Origin: an uncultured Methanocorpusculum sp.
GTDB lineage: Archaea; Halobacteriota; Methanomicrobia; Methanomicrobiales; Methanocorpusculaceae
Length of the DNA stretch: 64,000 nucleotides
NCBI RefSeq assembly: GCF_963667985.1
Contig: NZ_OY764081.1
Coordinates: 1-64,000, forward strand
Direction: 5' to 3'
In this document: positions 1 to 8,664 of the stretch, piece after piece
How the letters are laid out: each line of letters starts with the position of its first letter
Position numbering within the stretch: position 1 is the stretch's first letter
The notes under the pieces: generated by a model
Told to the model about the DNA's origin: nothing
Databases searched by the model: none
What the model saw: only the letters and a program-made list of their open reading frames with translations
Program-made: the position numbers and the translations under genes

Positions 1-980
1 ATCAGACCGCCGCATTCGCCGAAAATCGTTTTACCAGACTCTGCAGCCCTTTTCAGTTCGGTTTTACATCGGGATTTTGCCAGCTCTTCGGCATAGAGTT
101 CCGGATAGCCGCCGCCGAAGTAATAGGCATCAGCGTCCGGAAGCGTGTCGTGAATGGGAGAAAAGAAAATCAATTCAGCTCCTTTCTTTCTGAGATGATC
201 GAAGTTGTCCTGATAATAAAAACAGAACGCCTCATCCAGCGCAATGCCCACTCTGGATTTTTTCTCTGCAGGGGACACGTTCGTCTCTGCCGTGATCACA
301 GTTGTATCAGCAGCAGCTGCCAAAAGGGCATCAAGCATGCAGTGTTCTTCGATGAATGCTCCGGTATCCTTCATCCGTGCGTCCTCGTCCGCCATCTTCA
401 AACCCAGGTGCCGGCTTTCGACAGCGAGTGCATCGCTTCGCGGGATCCATCCAAGGAGAGGTATGGAAATATCCGTGGTTGTCATCGCTTTATGTTTCTC
501 ACTACCTCCTTTCGTCATGATGACACCGGCAAACCTGAGCCTGGAATCAAATTCCGTGTACCCCTTGATCAAAGCGGCCACACTCCGGCTCATGCCTTTA
601 ATGTCCGTGACCAAAACAACGGGAGCATCGAGAATGCGTGCGACATGCGCCGTGCTCGCGCAGTCTCCCCCATCCACGCCGTCATACAATCCCATCACAC
701 CCTCGATTACGGCAATGTCTGCCCCCTCGCAGGCAGAAACAAACGAACGGCGAACCGACTCCTCCCCCATCATGAACGGATCGAGATTACGCGAACTTCG
801 CCCGCAGACAACTGAATGATGAGATGGATCGATGAAATCCGGCCCGACTTTGAACGGCTGGACCACGAGCCCCCTCGCCCGAAGTGCCGCCATGATCCCA
901 GAAGCGGTGGTCGTTTTTCCGCATCCGCTGTGCGTGCCGGCAATTACTATGCGGGGTATGCTGGTGCTTTGTCTAATCAT
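1..980 (-). CDS. cbiA: Cobyrinate a,c-diamide synthase (CbiA/CfbB family), 3' end outside window
   Basis: ATP- and glutamine-dependent amidation of the a and c carboxylates of a tetrapyrrole in the cytoplasm. Translating the minus strand from ATG 980 gives an N-terminal P-loop with HSGCGKTT near residue 18, the KVGPDFIDPSHH substrate segment, and a VIEGVMGLYDG segment. The class I glutamine amidotransferase domain starts before the edge: GGGYPELYAEELA and then the nucleophile Cys in GECGGL lie in the last visible residues (about 323 of 326 codons). The gene is divergent from the cobalt importer, with about 70 bases between starts. Methanogens have two close relatives, cobyrinate synthase CbiA and Ni-sirohydrochlorin synthase CfbB (coenzyme F430); the cobalamin neighbourhood favours CbiA, but the sequence alone does not settle it. 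Confidence 0.85.
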   Translation of the reverse strand, partial: MIRQSTSIPRIVIAGTHSGCGKTTTASGIMAALRARGLVVQPFKVGPDFIDPSHHSVVCGRSSRNLDPFMMGEESVRRSFVSACEGADIAVIEGVMGLYDGVDGGDCASTAHVARILDAPVVLVTDIKGMSRSVAALIKGYTEFDSRLRFAGVIMTKGGSEKHKAMTTTDISIPLLGWIPRSDALAVESRHLGLKMADEDARMKDTGAFIEEHCMLDALLAAAADTTVITAETNVSPAEKKSRVGIALDEAFCFYYQDNFDHLRKKGAELIFFSPIHDTLPDADAYYFGGGYPELYAEELAKSRCKTELKRAAESGKTIFGECGGL

Positions 981-1003
981 AATCGTTTACCTTATATCAG
1001 TTT

Positions 1004-1014
1004 AAGTTTAACTT
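1004..1014. promoter_or_regulatory. Short palindrome in cbiA/cbiM divergent promoter
   Basis: AAGTT-T-AACTT is a perfect 5+1+5 palindrome in the A+T-rich 70-base gap between two divergent cobalamin-related genes. It could be an operator, but it is short enough to occur by chance in such sequence. Confidence 0.2.
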
Positions 1015-1052
1015 TATAGAATTATATCTTATTAATAGATACTTGGTGTTTT

Positions 1053-2851
1053 ATGCATATTATGGAAGGGTTTCTGCCAAGCCCATGGTGGCAGTTTTGG
1101 GCGCTCCTCGCTGCGGTTTGTGTTTTGGCAGGCATGGTCGCGCTTATCAGACTTGTAAAGAGAAATCCGGAGTCACTGCCGCTTCTCGGACTTGCCGGAG
1201 CCTGTGTTTTTATCCTTTCATCCCTGAAACTTCCTTCCGTAGGATCCTCATCGCATGCGACCGGCACTGGATTCGGTGCGATACTATTCGGACCTGCGGT
1301 TTGTTCTGTGTTCTGCACAATAGTATTAGTATTCCAGGCACTTCTTCTTGCACACGGAGGGATCACCACACTCGGCGCCAACATCATCTCGATGGGTGTT
1401 GCCGGCCCGCTTGCCGCCTGTATCATTTTTAAAATAGGCCATCTGATTCGACCCGAATTTAGTATCAGGAGTTTTTCGGTCACCGTATTTTGCGCTGCTG
1501 CGGCGGCAGATTTGGTCACTTACATGATGACCTCTCTTCAACTCGCACTTGCCTACCCGCGGCTGAAGGTTGCGTTCTTGCCTCATTTGCTGTTTACCTC
1601 GGGATCTTCAGCATAACGCAGATTCCTCTTGCCGTTCTTGAGGGCATACTCATTGTTCTTATGATGAGATTTGTGATCAGGATACGTCCGGATATCTTTG
1701 TCTCCCTCGACATTCTGTCGAAAAAAGAGACACGCATACTTCTTCCGGATTATGATCAGAAAAAGTCACCAATATCGAAAAACAAATGGATAATTACCGG
1801 AATCATTGTCGTGCTGCTTACAGCCTCCCTTGCATTCCTGCTTTCAGGACTCGGACTCCAGTCAGGATCTGATGATCTGGTCGCAGAAACGCTGATCGAT
1901 CTGGGAAATCTTCCGGTCTTTGATCCGCTGAATCTTGTCTCCGAGGATATGCACGGCTGGCTCTTTGCTCTTCAGGCCGGAATCGGCGCTGCTGTCCTTG
2001 TCTTATGTCTCTATCTATTGAGAACCAGATCGGCAGCCCGAGGGTCTGCAAAGAAACCCCACACCATCTTCGATGAACATATTCTCGATGATGTGGCGAT
2101 CGCAAGTCCTCTTCGGCAGGTTTCGGCCTGGCTTAAACTTCTGTTCTGTCTGTCAGCGATCATAATCGGCGTGACCTCGCCGCTTCCGTATCTCCCGCTG
2201 TTTATTGCAGCGGTCATGATCTTTGCGGCACTCGTCATCGCTAAAGTCAGTCCGCGTCTTTACGGATCTCTCCTGACGATCCCCCTGGTTTTTGCCGGGA
2301 CGGGAGCTGCGGTGATTTTGCTCATCACCGGCGGCGGTGAGACGCTTGTCGACTTTTTCCGCATCGGAACATTTCATTTTCAGATTACTACGACCTCGCT
2401 TGAACTGGCTGGACTGGTCTTATCCAGGACTCTGGCCGGTATGTGCTCGCTCTACTTCCTGACCCTTACCACGCCGATAACATCGCTTTTTTCTGTTCTC
2501 CAGAAGATGCGGATGCCTCAGGCATTCATCGACTTGTCCATGCTGATTTACCGGTATATCTTCGTCTTTATCGGCGAGGCGATCGCGATTCACAATGCGC
2601 AGATCATGCGGGGAGGATACGGCACATGGAAAAATTATCTCACCTCGTTTTCCATGCTTGCCTCGATGCTTTTTATCAGAACCTGGGAAAAAGGAGAGGC
2701 GATTTTTGTATCCATGGATGCCCGCTGTTATGATGGATGCATGGCTCTGCCTGAAGAAGACGGGCATGTCACCACGCTCGCTGCCGTGTCCGTGTTCCTC
2801 TTTATTGCGTTAATATTTGGTTTGTTATGTGCGGAGATGCTGTTATTATGA
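1053..2851 (+). pseudogene. cbiM: CbiM-CbiN-CbiQ fused cobalt ECF transporter membrane protein, frameshifted
   Basis: Membrane part of an energy-coupling-factor cobalt importer. Frame 1 (1053-1616) starts with the canonical MHIMEG, whose N-terminal Met-His metal site is typical of CbiM, and continues with SSHATGTG and LLLAHGGITTLGAN motifs up to VTYMMTSLQLALAYP. Around 1566 the homology jumps to the frame that ends at 2851: AEGCVLASFAVYLGIF then SITQIPLAVLEG, matching the second CbiM at 10589-11284. After CbiM the same frame carries a CbiN-like hairpin (a TM segment, GSDDLVAETL, then LFALQAGIGA) and a roughly 230-residue CbiQ domain with five or six TM segments and MRGGYG/DARCYDG coupling motifs. 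One missing base (or two extra) at about 1566 would restore about 600 residues in one chain. Sequencing error, real mutation and recoding are all possible. Confidence 0.8.
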
Positions 2852-3988
2852 ACGATGATGTACTTACCTTTGAAGATGTCCGGTTCTCGTATCCGGGCCG
2901 CCCCGCATCGCTGAAAGGAATACCCTTTTCCATTAAAAGAGGAAAGAAAGTTGCCGTAGTGGGACCAAACGGAGCTGGAAAAACCACACTTCTTCTGATG
3001 TGCAATGGGACATTGGTGCCGGAAAGCGGGAGAATTCTGGTAAACGGCGAAGAGATCGCATACGACAGAGCTTCGCTTCGGGACGTTCGGACCAGGGTAG
3101 GTCTCGTATTTCAGAACTCCGACTCCCAGATATTTGCCCCGAGCGTCTATGCCGATGTAGCGTTTGGGCCGATGAATCTGCATCTTTCCGAAGAGGAAAT
3201 AAGGGAACGTGTTTCTGATTCGCTGTTTGCCGTTGGCTTTGTGGATTATGATAAGCGTCCGCCCCATCACCTCTCAGGTGGCGAAAAGAAACGTGTCGCG
3301 ATCGCCGGAATTCTTACCATGCGGCCAGACATTCTGGTAGCTGATACCGACTGCATCACTTGATCCGGCAACTGCCGCCGAGATCATGGATCTTCTGGAT
3401 GAACTCCATGAAGACGGGACGACGATCCTGCTCTCCACCCATGATGTTGAACTTGCCTATGCCTGGGCAGACGAGGTGATTCTTCTTGCCGAAGGGAGGG
3501 TCCTTCATCAGGGAGAGCCTGCCGAGGTCTTCACCAGCTATGAGCTGATGACAAAAGCGAGAATGACCCCGCCGGTCCTGCTGGATCTCTATATGGAGCT
3601 CGTTAGACGAAATATTCTGGTGCCCGGTATCCCCCCTAAATGCATTCCGGAGATGACCCGGCTCATCGAAGGATCATGTCCTATCGTGACCGGGGCAATC
3701 TATCTCGCAGATACCGACTCCCTCACCCCGGCGTTAGTACAGCAGATGCTGACAGAACACCCGGCCTGGCATACCGGGGCTATGGGGACAAGGGCAAAGA
3801 AGTTCTGTTATCTCTCGGAGATTTCGCTTGAATATACACACGGCGTTGTGGACAAGTGTCTTCTTTCCGTCATGAGCGGGGAAGATACTTTGATTCTTAC
3901 CTGCGGGGGCATGCTTGACCGGGTGGAACTTCAGGCGGCCACATTCTCAAAAGAAAGCGGGATCGAGGTAAAGGTCAAACGAATCTAA
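2848..3988 (+). pseudogene. cbiO: CbiO cobalt transporter ATPase with C-terminal extension, frameshifted
   Basis: ATPase of the cobalt ECF transporter. ATG 2848 overlaps the CbiQ stop by four bases, a better start than an upstream in-frame codon. Walker A GPNGAGKTT, Q-loop FQNSDSQIF and signature HLSGGEKKR are in the first frame, which runs into a stop at 3361. The expected Walker B end DEPTASLDP is found only if about two bases are restored at 3345 (the sequence reads gat-a-ccg-act); the second frame then gives the H-loop LLSTHDVELAYAWAD. Beyond the ABC domain lies a tail of about 110 residues (LIEGSCPIVTG to the end), seen in some archaeal CbiO proteins and of unknown role. The reading-frame break removes the catalytic Glu as written. 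Confidence 0.8.
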
Positions 3989-4048
3989 AACGGCATTCAT
4001 CAGATATTCGGTAATCATACCGATAATCCTCGGATAATGCCCCCATAC

Positions 4049-4058
4049 AAATATATTT
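4049..4058 (+). promoter_or_regulatory. TATA box
   Basis: AAATATATTT is a good archaeal TATA box about 90 bases upstream of the DUF4405-like gene start at 4140, giving an expected transcript start near 4080. Confidence 0.45.
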
Positions 4059-4139
4059 CAGGCAAAAAATCCATTGTTAATTCATGAATATGAGCATTCA
4101 ATGGAGAAATACCGTTGCGGCGGGGCTACGGAGGATCCG

Positions 4140-4403
4140 ATGAAAAACACCAGGATTAATGCATGGGTCGATCTCGCTGCGTTCGTTGCAGCAGTAGCGA
4201 CCTGTGTGACTGGGTATGTTCTCTGGGCATTTTTCCCTCTGGGGTCAGGAAGAGGGTCGATGAGTTACCTTTCCATCAGTTATCAAAGCTGGTATGATCT
4301 CCATTTCTATACAAGTCTGCTGTTTGTCATCCTCGTCGCCATCCATCTTATTCTTCACTATCGGTGGATTCGAAATATGCGTACGATGCTGGTCAAAAAA
4401 TAA
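4140..4403 (+). CDS. Small DUF4405-like membrane protein (cytochrome b-like)
   Basis: An 87-residue integral membrane protein. The start at 4140 is chosen because GGAG lies 7-10 bases upstream (4130-4133); in-frame starts at 4074 and 4101 would add 22 or 13 polar residues. Two hydrophobic helices are visible: DLAAFVAAVATCVTGYVLWAF and, after a short loop (GSGRGSMSYLSISYQSW), DLHFYTSLLFVILVAIHLILH. The paired histidines in the second helix (DLHFYT and AIHLILHY) resemble the haem-type histidines of the DUF4405/cytochrome b-561-like group. It stands alone between cbiO and the cbi operon on the same strand. Binding of haem or another cofactor is inference; no partner is visible. Confidence 0.6.
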   Translation: MKNTRINAWVDLAAFVAAVATCVTGYVLWAFFPLGSGRGSMSYLSISYQSWYDLHFYTSLLFVILVAIHLILHYRWIRNMRTMLVKK

Positions 4404-4496
4404 TGATGGAAATATTATCTTATTTTTCTTCTAAAATCTGATTGTAAATATAGAGTGGGTAGACCCTCATCGACCCCATGATTATGCCATACAAAC

Positions 4497-4513
4497 CAGT
4501 TATTCTATAACTG
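4497..4513. promoter_or_regulatory. Inverted repeat upstream of cbi operon
   Basis: CAGTTAT-TCT-ATAACTG, a perfect 7+3+7 inverted repeat, lies 67 bases before the cbiT start in the only gap preceding the operon. A likely operator by position; no regulator is known to me for this exact site, and no cobalamin riboswitch consensus was seen. Confidence 0.35.
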
Positions 4514-4579
4514 CTCACAGCAAATAAATCACAAGTACATTTTCTCTACCGAAAATAGTTTTACTTAGGAGATCACAGA

Positions 4580-5110
4580 ATGGATTTACCCGGAGGACCT
4601 ACTCAGCCGGAAGTCATGGCCGTTTCCCTCGCAAAACTTGCCATTCGTCCAGGTGACACGGTTGTTGACATCGGCTGCGGGACCAGTACGGTCACGCTCG
4701 AGATGACGAAACTCGCAGGAAAAGAGGGACAGGTATACGCCGTGGACCGGAGGCCTCAGGCCATTGAATGTACGCAGGAAACCTGCCGGGGTATGGAGGT
4801 AGAATTTTTTGCCGGCGAAGCTCTTGATTTTCTTACCTCGCCGCATAAAAGAATCGACTGTGCGTTTCTTGGTGGAAGCAGCAATATCCATGAGATACTT
4901 TCCCTTCTTCAAAAAGAAGGAACGCGAAGTATCGTGGTGAATGCCGTACTTCTGGAAACCGCCGTCGAGACCATCCATGCGATGAAAGAACTGGGTATCT
5001 TCATTGAAGCCGTTCATCTGCAGGTCTCCAGGTCCCATGATCTCGTGGAGCGTATTATGTTTCAACCAATCAATCCCGTCTATATCATACACGGGGGCAG
5101 AACATGCTGA
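4580..5110 (+). CDS. cbiT: Cobalt-precorrin-6B C15-methyltransferase (decarboxylating) CbiT
   Basis: SAM-dependent methylation at C15 with decarboxylation of the C12 acetate chain in the anaerobic corrin pathway. The 176-residue protein is a Rossmann-fold methyltransferase of the usual CbiT length: TQPEVMAVSLAKL near the N terminus, the SAM loop VVDIGCGTSTVTLEM at about 35-49, and YAVDRRPQAIE as the acidic strand-2 motif. GGAG about 9 bases upstream supports ATG 4580. First gene of an operon of eight overlapping genes; cbiL starts 7 bases before its stop. In many organisms CbiT is fused to CbiE (CobL); here cbiE is the last gene of the same operon. Confidence 0.93.
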   Translation: MDLPGGPTQPEVMAVSLAKLAIRPGDTVVDIGCGTSTVTLEMTKLAGKEGQVYAVDRRPQAIECTQETCRGMEVEFFAGEALDFLTSPHKRIDCAFLGGSSNIHEILSLLQKEGTRSIVVNAVLLETAVETIHAMKELGIFIEAVHLQVSRSHDLVERIMFQPINPVYIIHGGRTC

Positions 5111-5715
5111 CCGCAGTGGGCCTGGGCCCGGGCGATGCAGAACTTCTGACCCTCAAAGCGGTTCGGATATTAAAAGAAGCAGACACGGTTTTTGTGCCGG
5201 GAGGCATTGCTCTTGACTTAGTCAAACCCTATGCGAAAAACATCATCACGTTTGAGTTCCCGATGACCCGGGATGAGAATGAGATCACGAAATGCATGGA
5301 GAGAAATGCTGAAAAGATTTTGCCCGCGGCAAAAAGCGGTCATGCAGTCTTCGGACTGATCGGTGACCCGAATTATTACTCCACATTCTCTCGTCTTGCC
5401 GAGATGGTGATAGCACTTGTGCCCGATCTGATCGTGGAAACGATTCCAGGGATAAGTTCCATCACCGCCGTGGCATCGCATGCTAAAATACCCGTGAACG
5501 GAGCATTTCTCGTAACGGACGGTCCGGTCATCCCTTCGACAAAGATTCTGATGAAGGTCACGCGGCCAAGAAATGCAGCTGAACAGCTGAAAGCCGCCGG
5601 CTACAATGATTTCATTGTCGTTGAGCGGATGTATATGGAAGGCGAGAAGGTTTATCGGGATGTTCTGCCGGAAAAGACCAACTACTTCAGCATCATGATC
5701 GCGAGGAAGGTATGA
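5104..5715 (+). CDS. cbiL: Cobalt-precorrin-2 C20-methyltransferase CbiL
   Basis: Transfers a methyl from SAM to C20 of cobalt-factor II/cobalt-precorrin-2. The 203 residues carry the tetrapyrrole methylase signature: VGLGPGDAELLTLKA at the N terminus, GDPNYYSTFSRL at about 85-96, and IPGISSITAVASHAKIPV near 117-134. The GDP-N-YY form is typical of CbiL and separates it from CbiF and CbiH, which are both nearby. Overlaps cbiT by 7 bases and cbiF by 4, so translation is coupled. Confidence 0.92.
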   Translation: MLTAVGLGPGDAELLTLKAVRILKEADTVFVPGGIALDLVKPYAKNIITFEFPMTRDENEITKCMERNAEKILPAAKSGHAVFGLIGDPNYYSTFSRLAEMVIALVPDLIVETIPGISSITAVASHAKIPVNGAFLVTDGPVIPSTKILMKVTRPRNAAEQLKAAGYNDFIVVERMYMEGEKVYRDVLPEKTNYFSIMIARKV

Positions 5716-6425
5716 AGTATTATATCGTCGGTGCGGGATGCGGTGATCCAGGACTTATCACGGTGAAAGGTATGGATCTTTTGAAACGTGCCGATATCCT
5801 CATCTATGCCGGATCGCTCGTAAATTCCGAGCTTGTCACCGCATCTCCTGCATCGGTAAAGCTTGACTCATGGGGAATGAAGCTCGAAGAGATCACAAGC
5901 GTTATCGAAGAAGGAGTACGGACCGGCCGGTTCGTTGTTCGTCTTCACTCCGGAGACCCGGCGATCTACGGCTCGATCGTTGAACAGATCGCTCCTCTTG
6001 AAGCAAAGGGGATCCATTCAGAAATCGTCACTGGCGTTTCATCGATGTTTGGAGCCGCGGCCGCACTGCAGACCGAATACACGCTTCGCGGGGTATCTGA
6101 ATCGGTCATCGTGACCCGATCTGCGGGAGAGACGCTTGACGCCGACCAGATCCCCGAACTCTCTGCCCACGGTACAACGATGGTCATCTTTTTATCGACC
6201 GGACATATCGACACCGTGATGAAAAAACTGCGGCGTCCGCCCGAAACACCGGTCGCCGTGGTCTATCATGCCTCCTGGCCCGACCAGAAGATCATAAAAG
6301 GAACGATCGAGACCATCGCCGAAAAGGTGCACGATGCAGAGATAACCCGCTCTGCACTGATTATCGTCGGCGACATTGTTGCCGGAATCCACGCGGCATA
6401 TACCAACTCACACCTGTACGGATGA
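5712..6425 (+). CDS. cbiF: Cobalt-precorrin-4 C11-methyltransferase CbiF
   Basis: Methylates C11 of cobalt-precorrin-4. The 237-residue tetrapyrrole methylase opens with VGAGCGDPGLITVKG, has the CbiF-specific YAGSLVNSELV segment, HSGDPAIYGSI (about 79-89), a TGVSSMFGAAAALQTEYTL loop, and VVYHASWPDQ in the C-terminal domain. All match the family order and length. ATGA overlaps join it to cbiL and cbiG. Confidence 0.93.
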   Translation: MKYYIVGAGCGDPGLITVKGMDLLKRADILIYAGSLVNSELVTASPASVKLDSWGMKLEEITSVIEEGVRTGRFVVRLHSGDPAIYGSIVEQIAPLEAKGIHSEIVTGVSSMFGAAAALQTEYTLRGVSESVIVTRSAGETLDADQIPELSAHGTTMVIFLSTGHIDTVMKKLRRPPETPVAVVYHASWPDQKIIKGTIETIAEKVHDAEITRSALIIVGDIVAGIHAAYTNSHLYG

Positions 6426-7291
6426 ACATCGTCGTCGTCACTCTGCCAAGATTCCAGGAAGCCGGAGAGCGGATCGCAACGTTTCTGGAAGCTGAGCTTC
6501 TTCCCTATTCGCCGGAAATCTTCTCCGAACTTTATGGGAAGTACGACGCGATTATCTGCGTTATGTCGGCAGGGATCGCGGTTCGCGGCTGTGCTCCGCT
6601 TCTGACCGACAAGTGGCATGATCCGGCAGTCATCGTTGTCACGCCGGATATGCGGTATGCCATACCCGTTCTCGGAGGGCACCACGGAGCAAACGACGTT
6701 GCGAAACGTCTTGCAGATCTTGGAATCGAGCCCGTTATTTCGACCGCAACGGAAGTGATGGGCCGGCCGTCGGTCGAAGAGAAGGCAAAACAAGGCGGGC
6801 TGACGATTGTCAACAGATCTTCGACGAGAGAAGTGAACGGCGCAATTCTTGACGGCGATGTGCCGATCGTTCGCGTGCTGGCACCAAAGATCGTCGTAGC
6901 GGATCCCGGCGTTTCGGTTCTTGTAACGGATTCACCGTATGTCATCGGTATCGGGTGCCGGCTTGGAACCACTGCCGATGAAATCAGAAATGCCGTCTTT
7001 TCTGCATGCAAAGATGCAGACATCTCTGCGGATTCGGTGACATTATTCGCGACAACCCTCAAAAAGTTCCATGAAAAAGGACTGCACGAGGGAGTAGCCT
7101 CACTTTCCGGCAACCTCATCTTTCTGGATGATGAAACAATTAACAAACAGATACCGGTGACTTCGTCCCGCGCTGAGATGCTTGGACTCTGCGGGGTCGC
7201 CGAGCCGTGTGCTCTCGCCCTTTCGAAAACAGGCACACTTATACTGAAAAAAACTGTATACGGGCGTGTATCTATTGCAATAGGAAGATAA
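6422..7291 (+). CDS. cbiG: Cobalt-precorrin-5A hydrolase CbiG
   Basis: Opens the delta-lactone of cobalt-precorrin-5A and releases acetaldehyde. The 289 residues show the N-terminal CbiG domain (YDAIICVMSAGIAVRG at about 41-56, then VLGGHHGANDVAKRLA near 80-95), a middle region, and the C-terminal domain starting with IGIGCRLGTTADEIRNAV at about 178, followed by LFATTLKKFHEKGL and VAEPCALAL. Length and domain order are ordinary for archaeal CbiG. Overlaps cbiF by 4 bases; cbiH starts 2 bases after it. Confidence 0.92.
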   Translation: MNIVVVTLPRFQEAGERIATFLEAELLPYSPEIFSELYGKYDAIICVMSAGIAVRGCAPLLTDKWHDPAVIVVTPDMRYAIPVLGGHHGANDVAKRLADLGIEPVISTATEVMGRPSVEEKAKQGGLTIVNRSSTREVNGAILDGDVPIVRVLAPKIVVADPGVSVLVTDSPYVIGIGCRLGTTADEIRNAVFSACKDADISADSVTLFATTLKKFHEKGLHEGVASLSGNLIFLDDETINKQIPVTSSRAEMLGLCGVAEPCALALSKTGTLILKKTVYGRVSIAIGR

Positions 7292-7292
7292 T

Positions 7293-8054
7293 ATGGGTAT
7301 TTTATGGATCGTAAGTTCAGGCCCGGGAAGCACACAGCAGCTTACCCCCGCCGCAATGAAGGCAATCGCCTCCGCTGATGTGATCATCGGCAATGCATTC
7401 TATCTGGATATGCTTGAACAGCTGTTGAAAAACAAACAGGTCATCCGAAGTGCGATGGGAAAAGAAGTTGACCGTGCCAGAGAAGCGGTACGCCTTGCAT
7501 CAGATCATAATGTCGCCATGGTTTCGGGTGGAGATGCCGGCATTTATGGTATGGCGAGCATCGTTCTCGAGATGGTCGAACATGAATTCCCTTCCCAGGA
7601 AGTAATCGTTCTTCCAGGAGATACTGCGGCCACCGCGGTGGCGAGCAGACTCGGGTCCCCGCTCTCGGGCGACTACGTGACCTTAAGCCTTTCCGATCTC
7701 CTGACGCCTTGGGACGTGATTGAAAAACGCCTTGGTCTTGCCGCACAGATGGGGACCCCGATCGCTCTTTATAATCCAAAGAGCCGCGGCCATCCGTTGA
7801 ATCTTGCCAAAGCATTGGAGATCATTCTTACCTGCCGTGATCCGGAAACCCCGGTCGGCATCGTAAAGAACGTGTTCCGGGAAGAAGAAGAGACACACGT
7901 AACGACGCTTCGGGAACTTGCCGAGAATGATGATATCGTAGATATGCATGCGGTACTGATTATCGGGGGCGAAGAAAGCAGAAAATGGATGGAGAATAAC
8001 GATGTCAAAGGAATCATTACACCCCGCGGTTACCACAGAAAATACGTATACTGA
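7293..8054 (+). CDS. cbiH: Cobalt-precorrin-3B C17-methyltransferase CbiH
   Basis: Ring-contraction methyltransferase: methylates C17 of cobalt-factor III and forms the contracted delta-lactone. The 253 residues begin IVSSGPGSTQQLTPAA, a form typical of CbiH/CobJ, with VSGGDAGIYGMA at about 76-87, LPGDTAATAVASRLGSPL and the DYVTLSLSDLLTPWD segment that is characteristic of this family. AGGAAG precedes the ATG. The last 52 bases overlap the cbiC start in another frame. Confidence 0.93.
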   Translation: MGILWIVSSGPGSTQQLTPAAMKAIASADVIIGNAFYLDMLEQLLKNKQVIRSAMGKEVDRAREAVRLASDHNVAMVSGGDAGIYGMASIVLEMVEHEFPSQEVIVLPGDTAATAVASRLGSPLSGDYVTLSLSDLLTPWDVIEKRLGLAAQMGTPIALYNPKSRGHPLNLAKALEIILTCRDPETPVGIVKNVFREEEETHVTTLRELAENDDIVDMHAVLIIGGEESRKWMENNDVKGIITPRGYHRKYVY

Positions 8055-8664
8055 TATCGGTGCAGATACGCCGGAAGGTTTTTCGATCTCGTCGAGAAGC
8101 CGAAGCCTTGCAAGAGAAGCTGTCGGTAACAAGACGCCTGAGGACCGAATCAGACAGAGATGCTCGATCGCAGTTGGAGACTGGGCAATGGCAGATCTTC
8201 TCAGGTTTTCCAACGATCCGGTGACAGCAGGACTGCAGGCGCTCGAAAATGGTGCGCCTATCTTCACCGATATCCGCGTGGTCCTGACCGGGATTCAGAA
8301 GAAAGGCCATTCGTCAACGGTCGAGTGTGCCCTGGATTTCGGCGCCGATATCTCCAAAGAGTTGGGAATCACCCGAAGTTCTGCAGGGTTCATTGCCCTG
8401 AAAGAGCGGCTCGAAGGCTCTATCATCGTGATCGGGAATGCGCCGAGCGCTCTTCTGACCGTCTGTTCATTTGTAGATGAAGGCATCCGTCCGGCGCTTG
8501 TGATCGGAACGCCAGTGGGTTTTATCAACGCGGCCGAGTCGAAGGAAGTTCTTCGCACAAAATCCGTCGCGTCCGTTTCAAATGTCGGGACCCGTGGCGG
8601 TACGCCGATTGCCGTGGCTTCTCTGAACGAAATTATTACGATGTTTACCGAACTGAAAAAATGA
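8002..8664 (+). CDS. cbiC: Cobalt-precorrin-8 methylmutase CbiC
   Basis: Moves the methyl group from C11 to C12 to give cobyrinate. The 220-residue protein contains IRQRCSIAVGDWAMADLLRF (about 51-70), the catalytic-region IFTDIRVVLTGIQKK with its Thr-Asp, GNAPSALLTVCSFVDEG and ALVIGTPVGFINAAESKEVL, all strong CbiC motifs. The first 20 residues overlap the end of cbiH and are not conserved family sequence, so a start slightly further downstream is possible. ATGA overlap with cbiD. Confidence 0.92.
   Translation: MSKESLHPAVTTENTYTDIGADTPEGFSISSRSRSLAREAVGNKTPEDRIRQRCSIAVGDWAMADLLRFSNDPVTAGLQALENGAPIFTDIRVVLTGIQKKGHSSTVECALDFGADISKELGITRSSAGFIALKERLEGSIIVIGNAPSALLTVCSFVDEGIRPALVIGTPVGFINAAESKEVLRTKSVASVSNVGTRGGTPIAVASLNEIITMFTELKK

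Noticed and set aside
150-819. Two overlapping plus-strand open frames at the window start
   Set aside because: The minus strand encodes CbiA through this whole stretch with clear motifs; these are shadows.
980-1053. Cobalamin or cobalt riboswitch before cbiM
   Set aside because: The gap is only about 70 bases of A+T-rich sequence and shows no B12-box or multi-stem fold.
1550-1580. Programmed ribosomal frameshift in cbiM
   Set aside because: No slippery heptamer or downstream structure stands out at the break, and several similar breaks nearby suggest ordinary indels.
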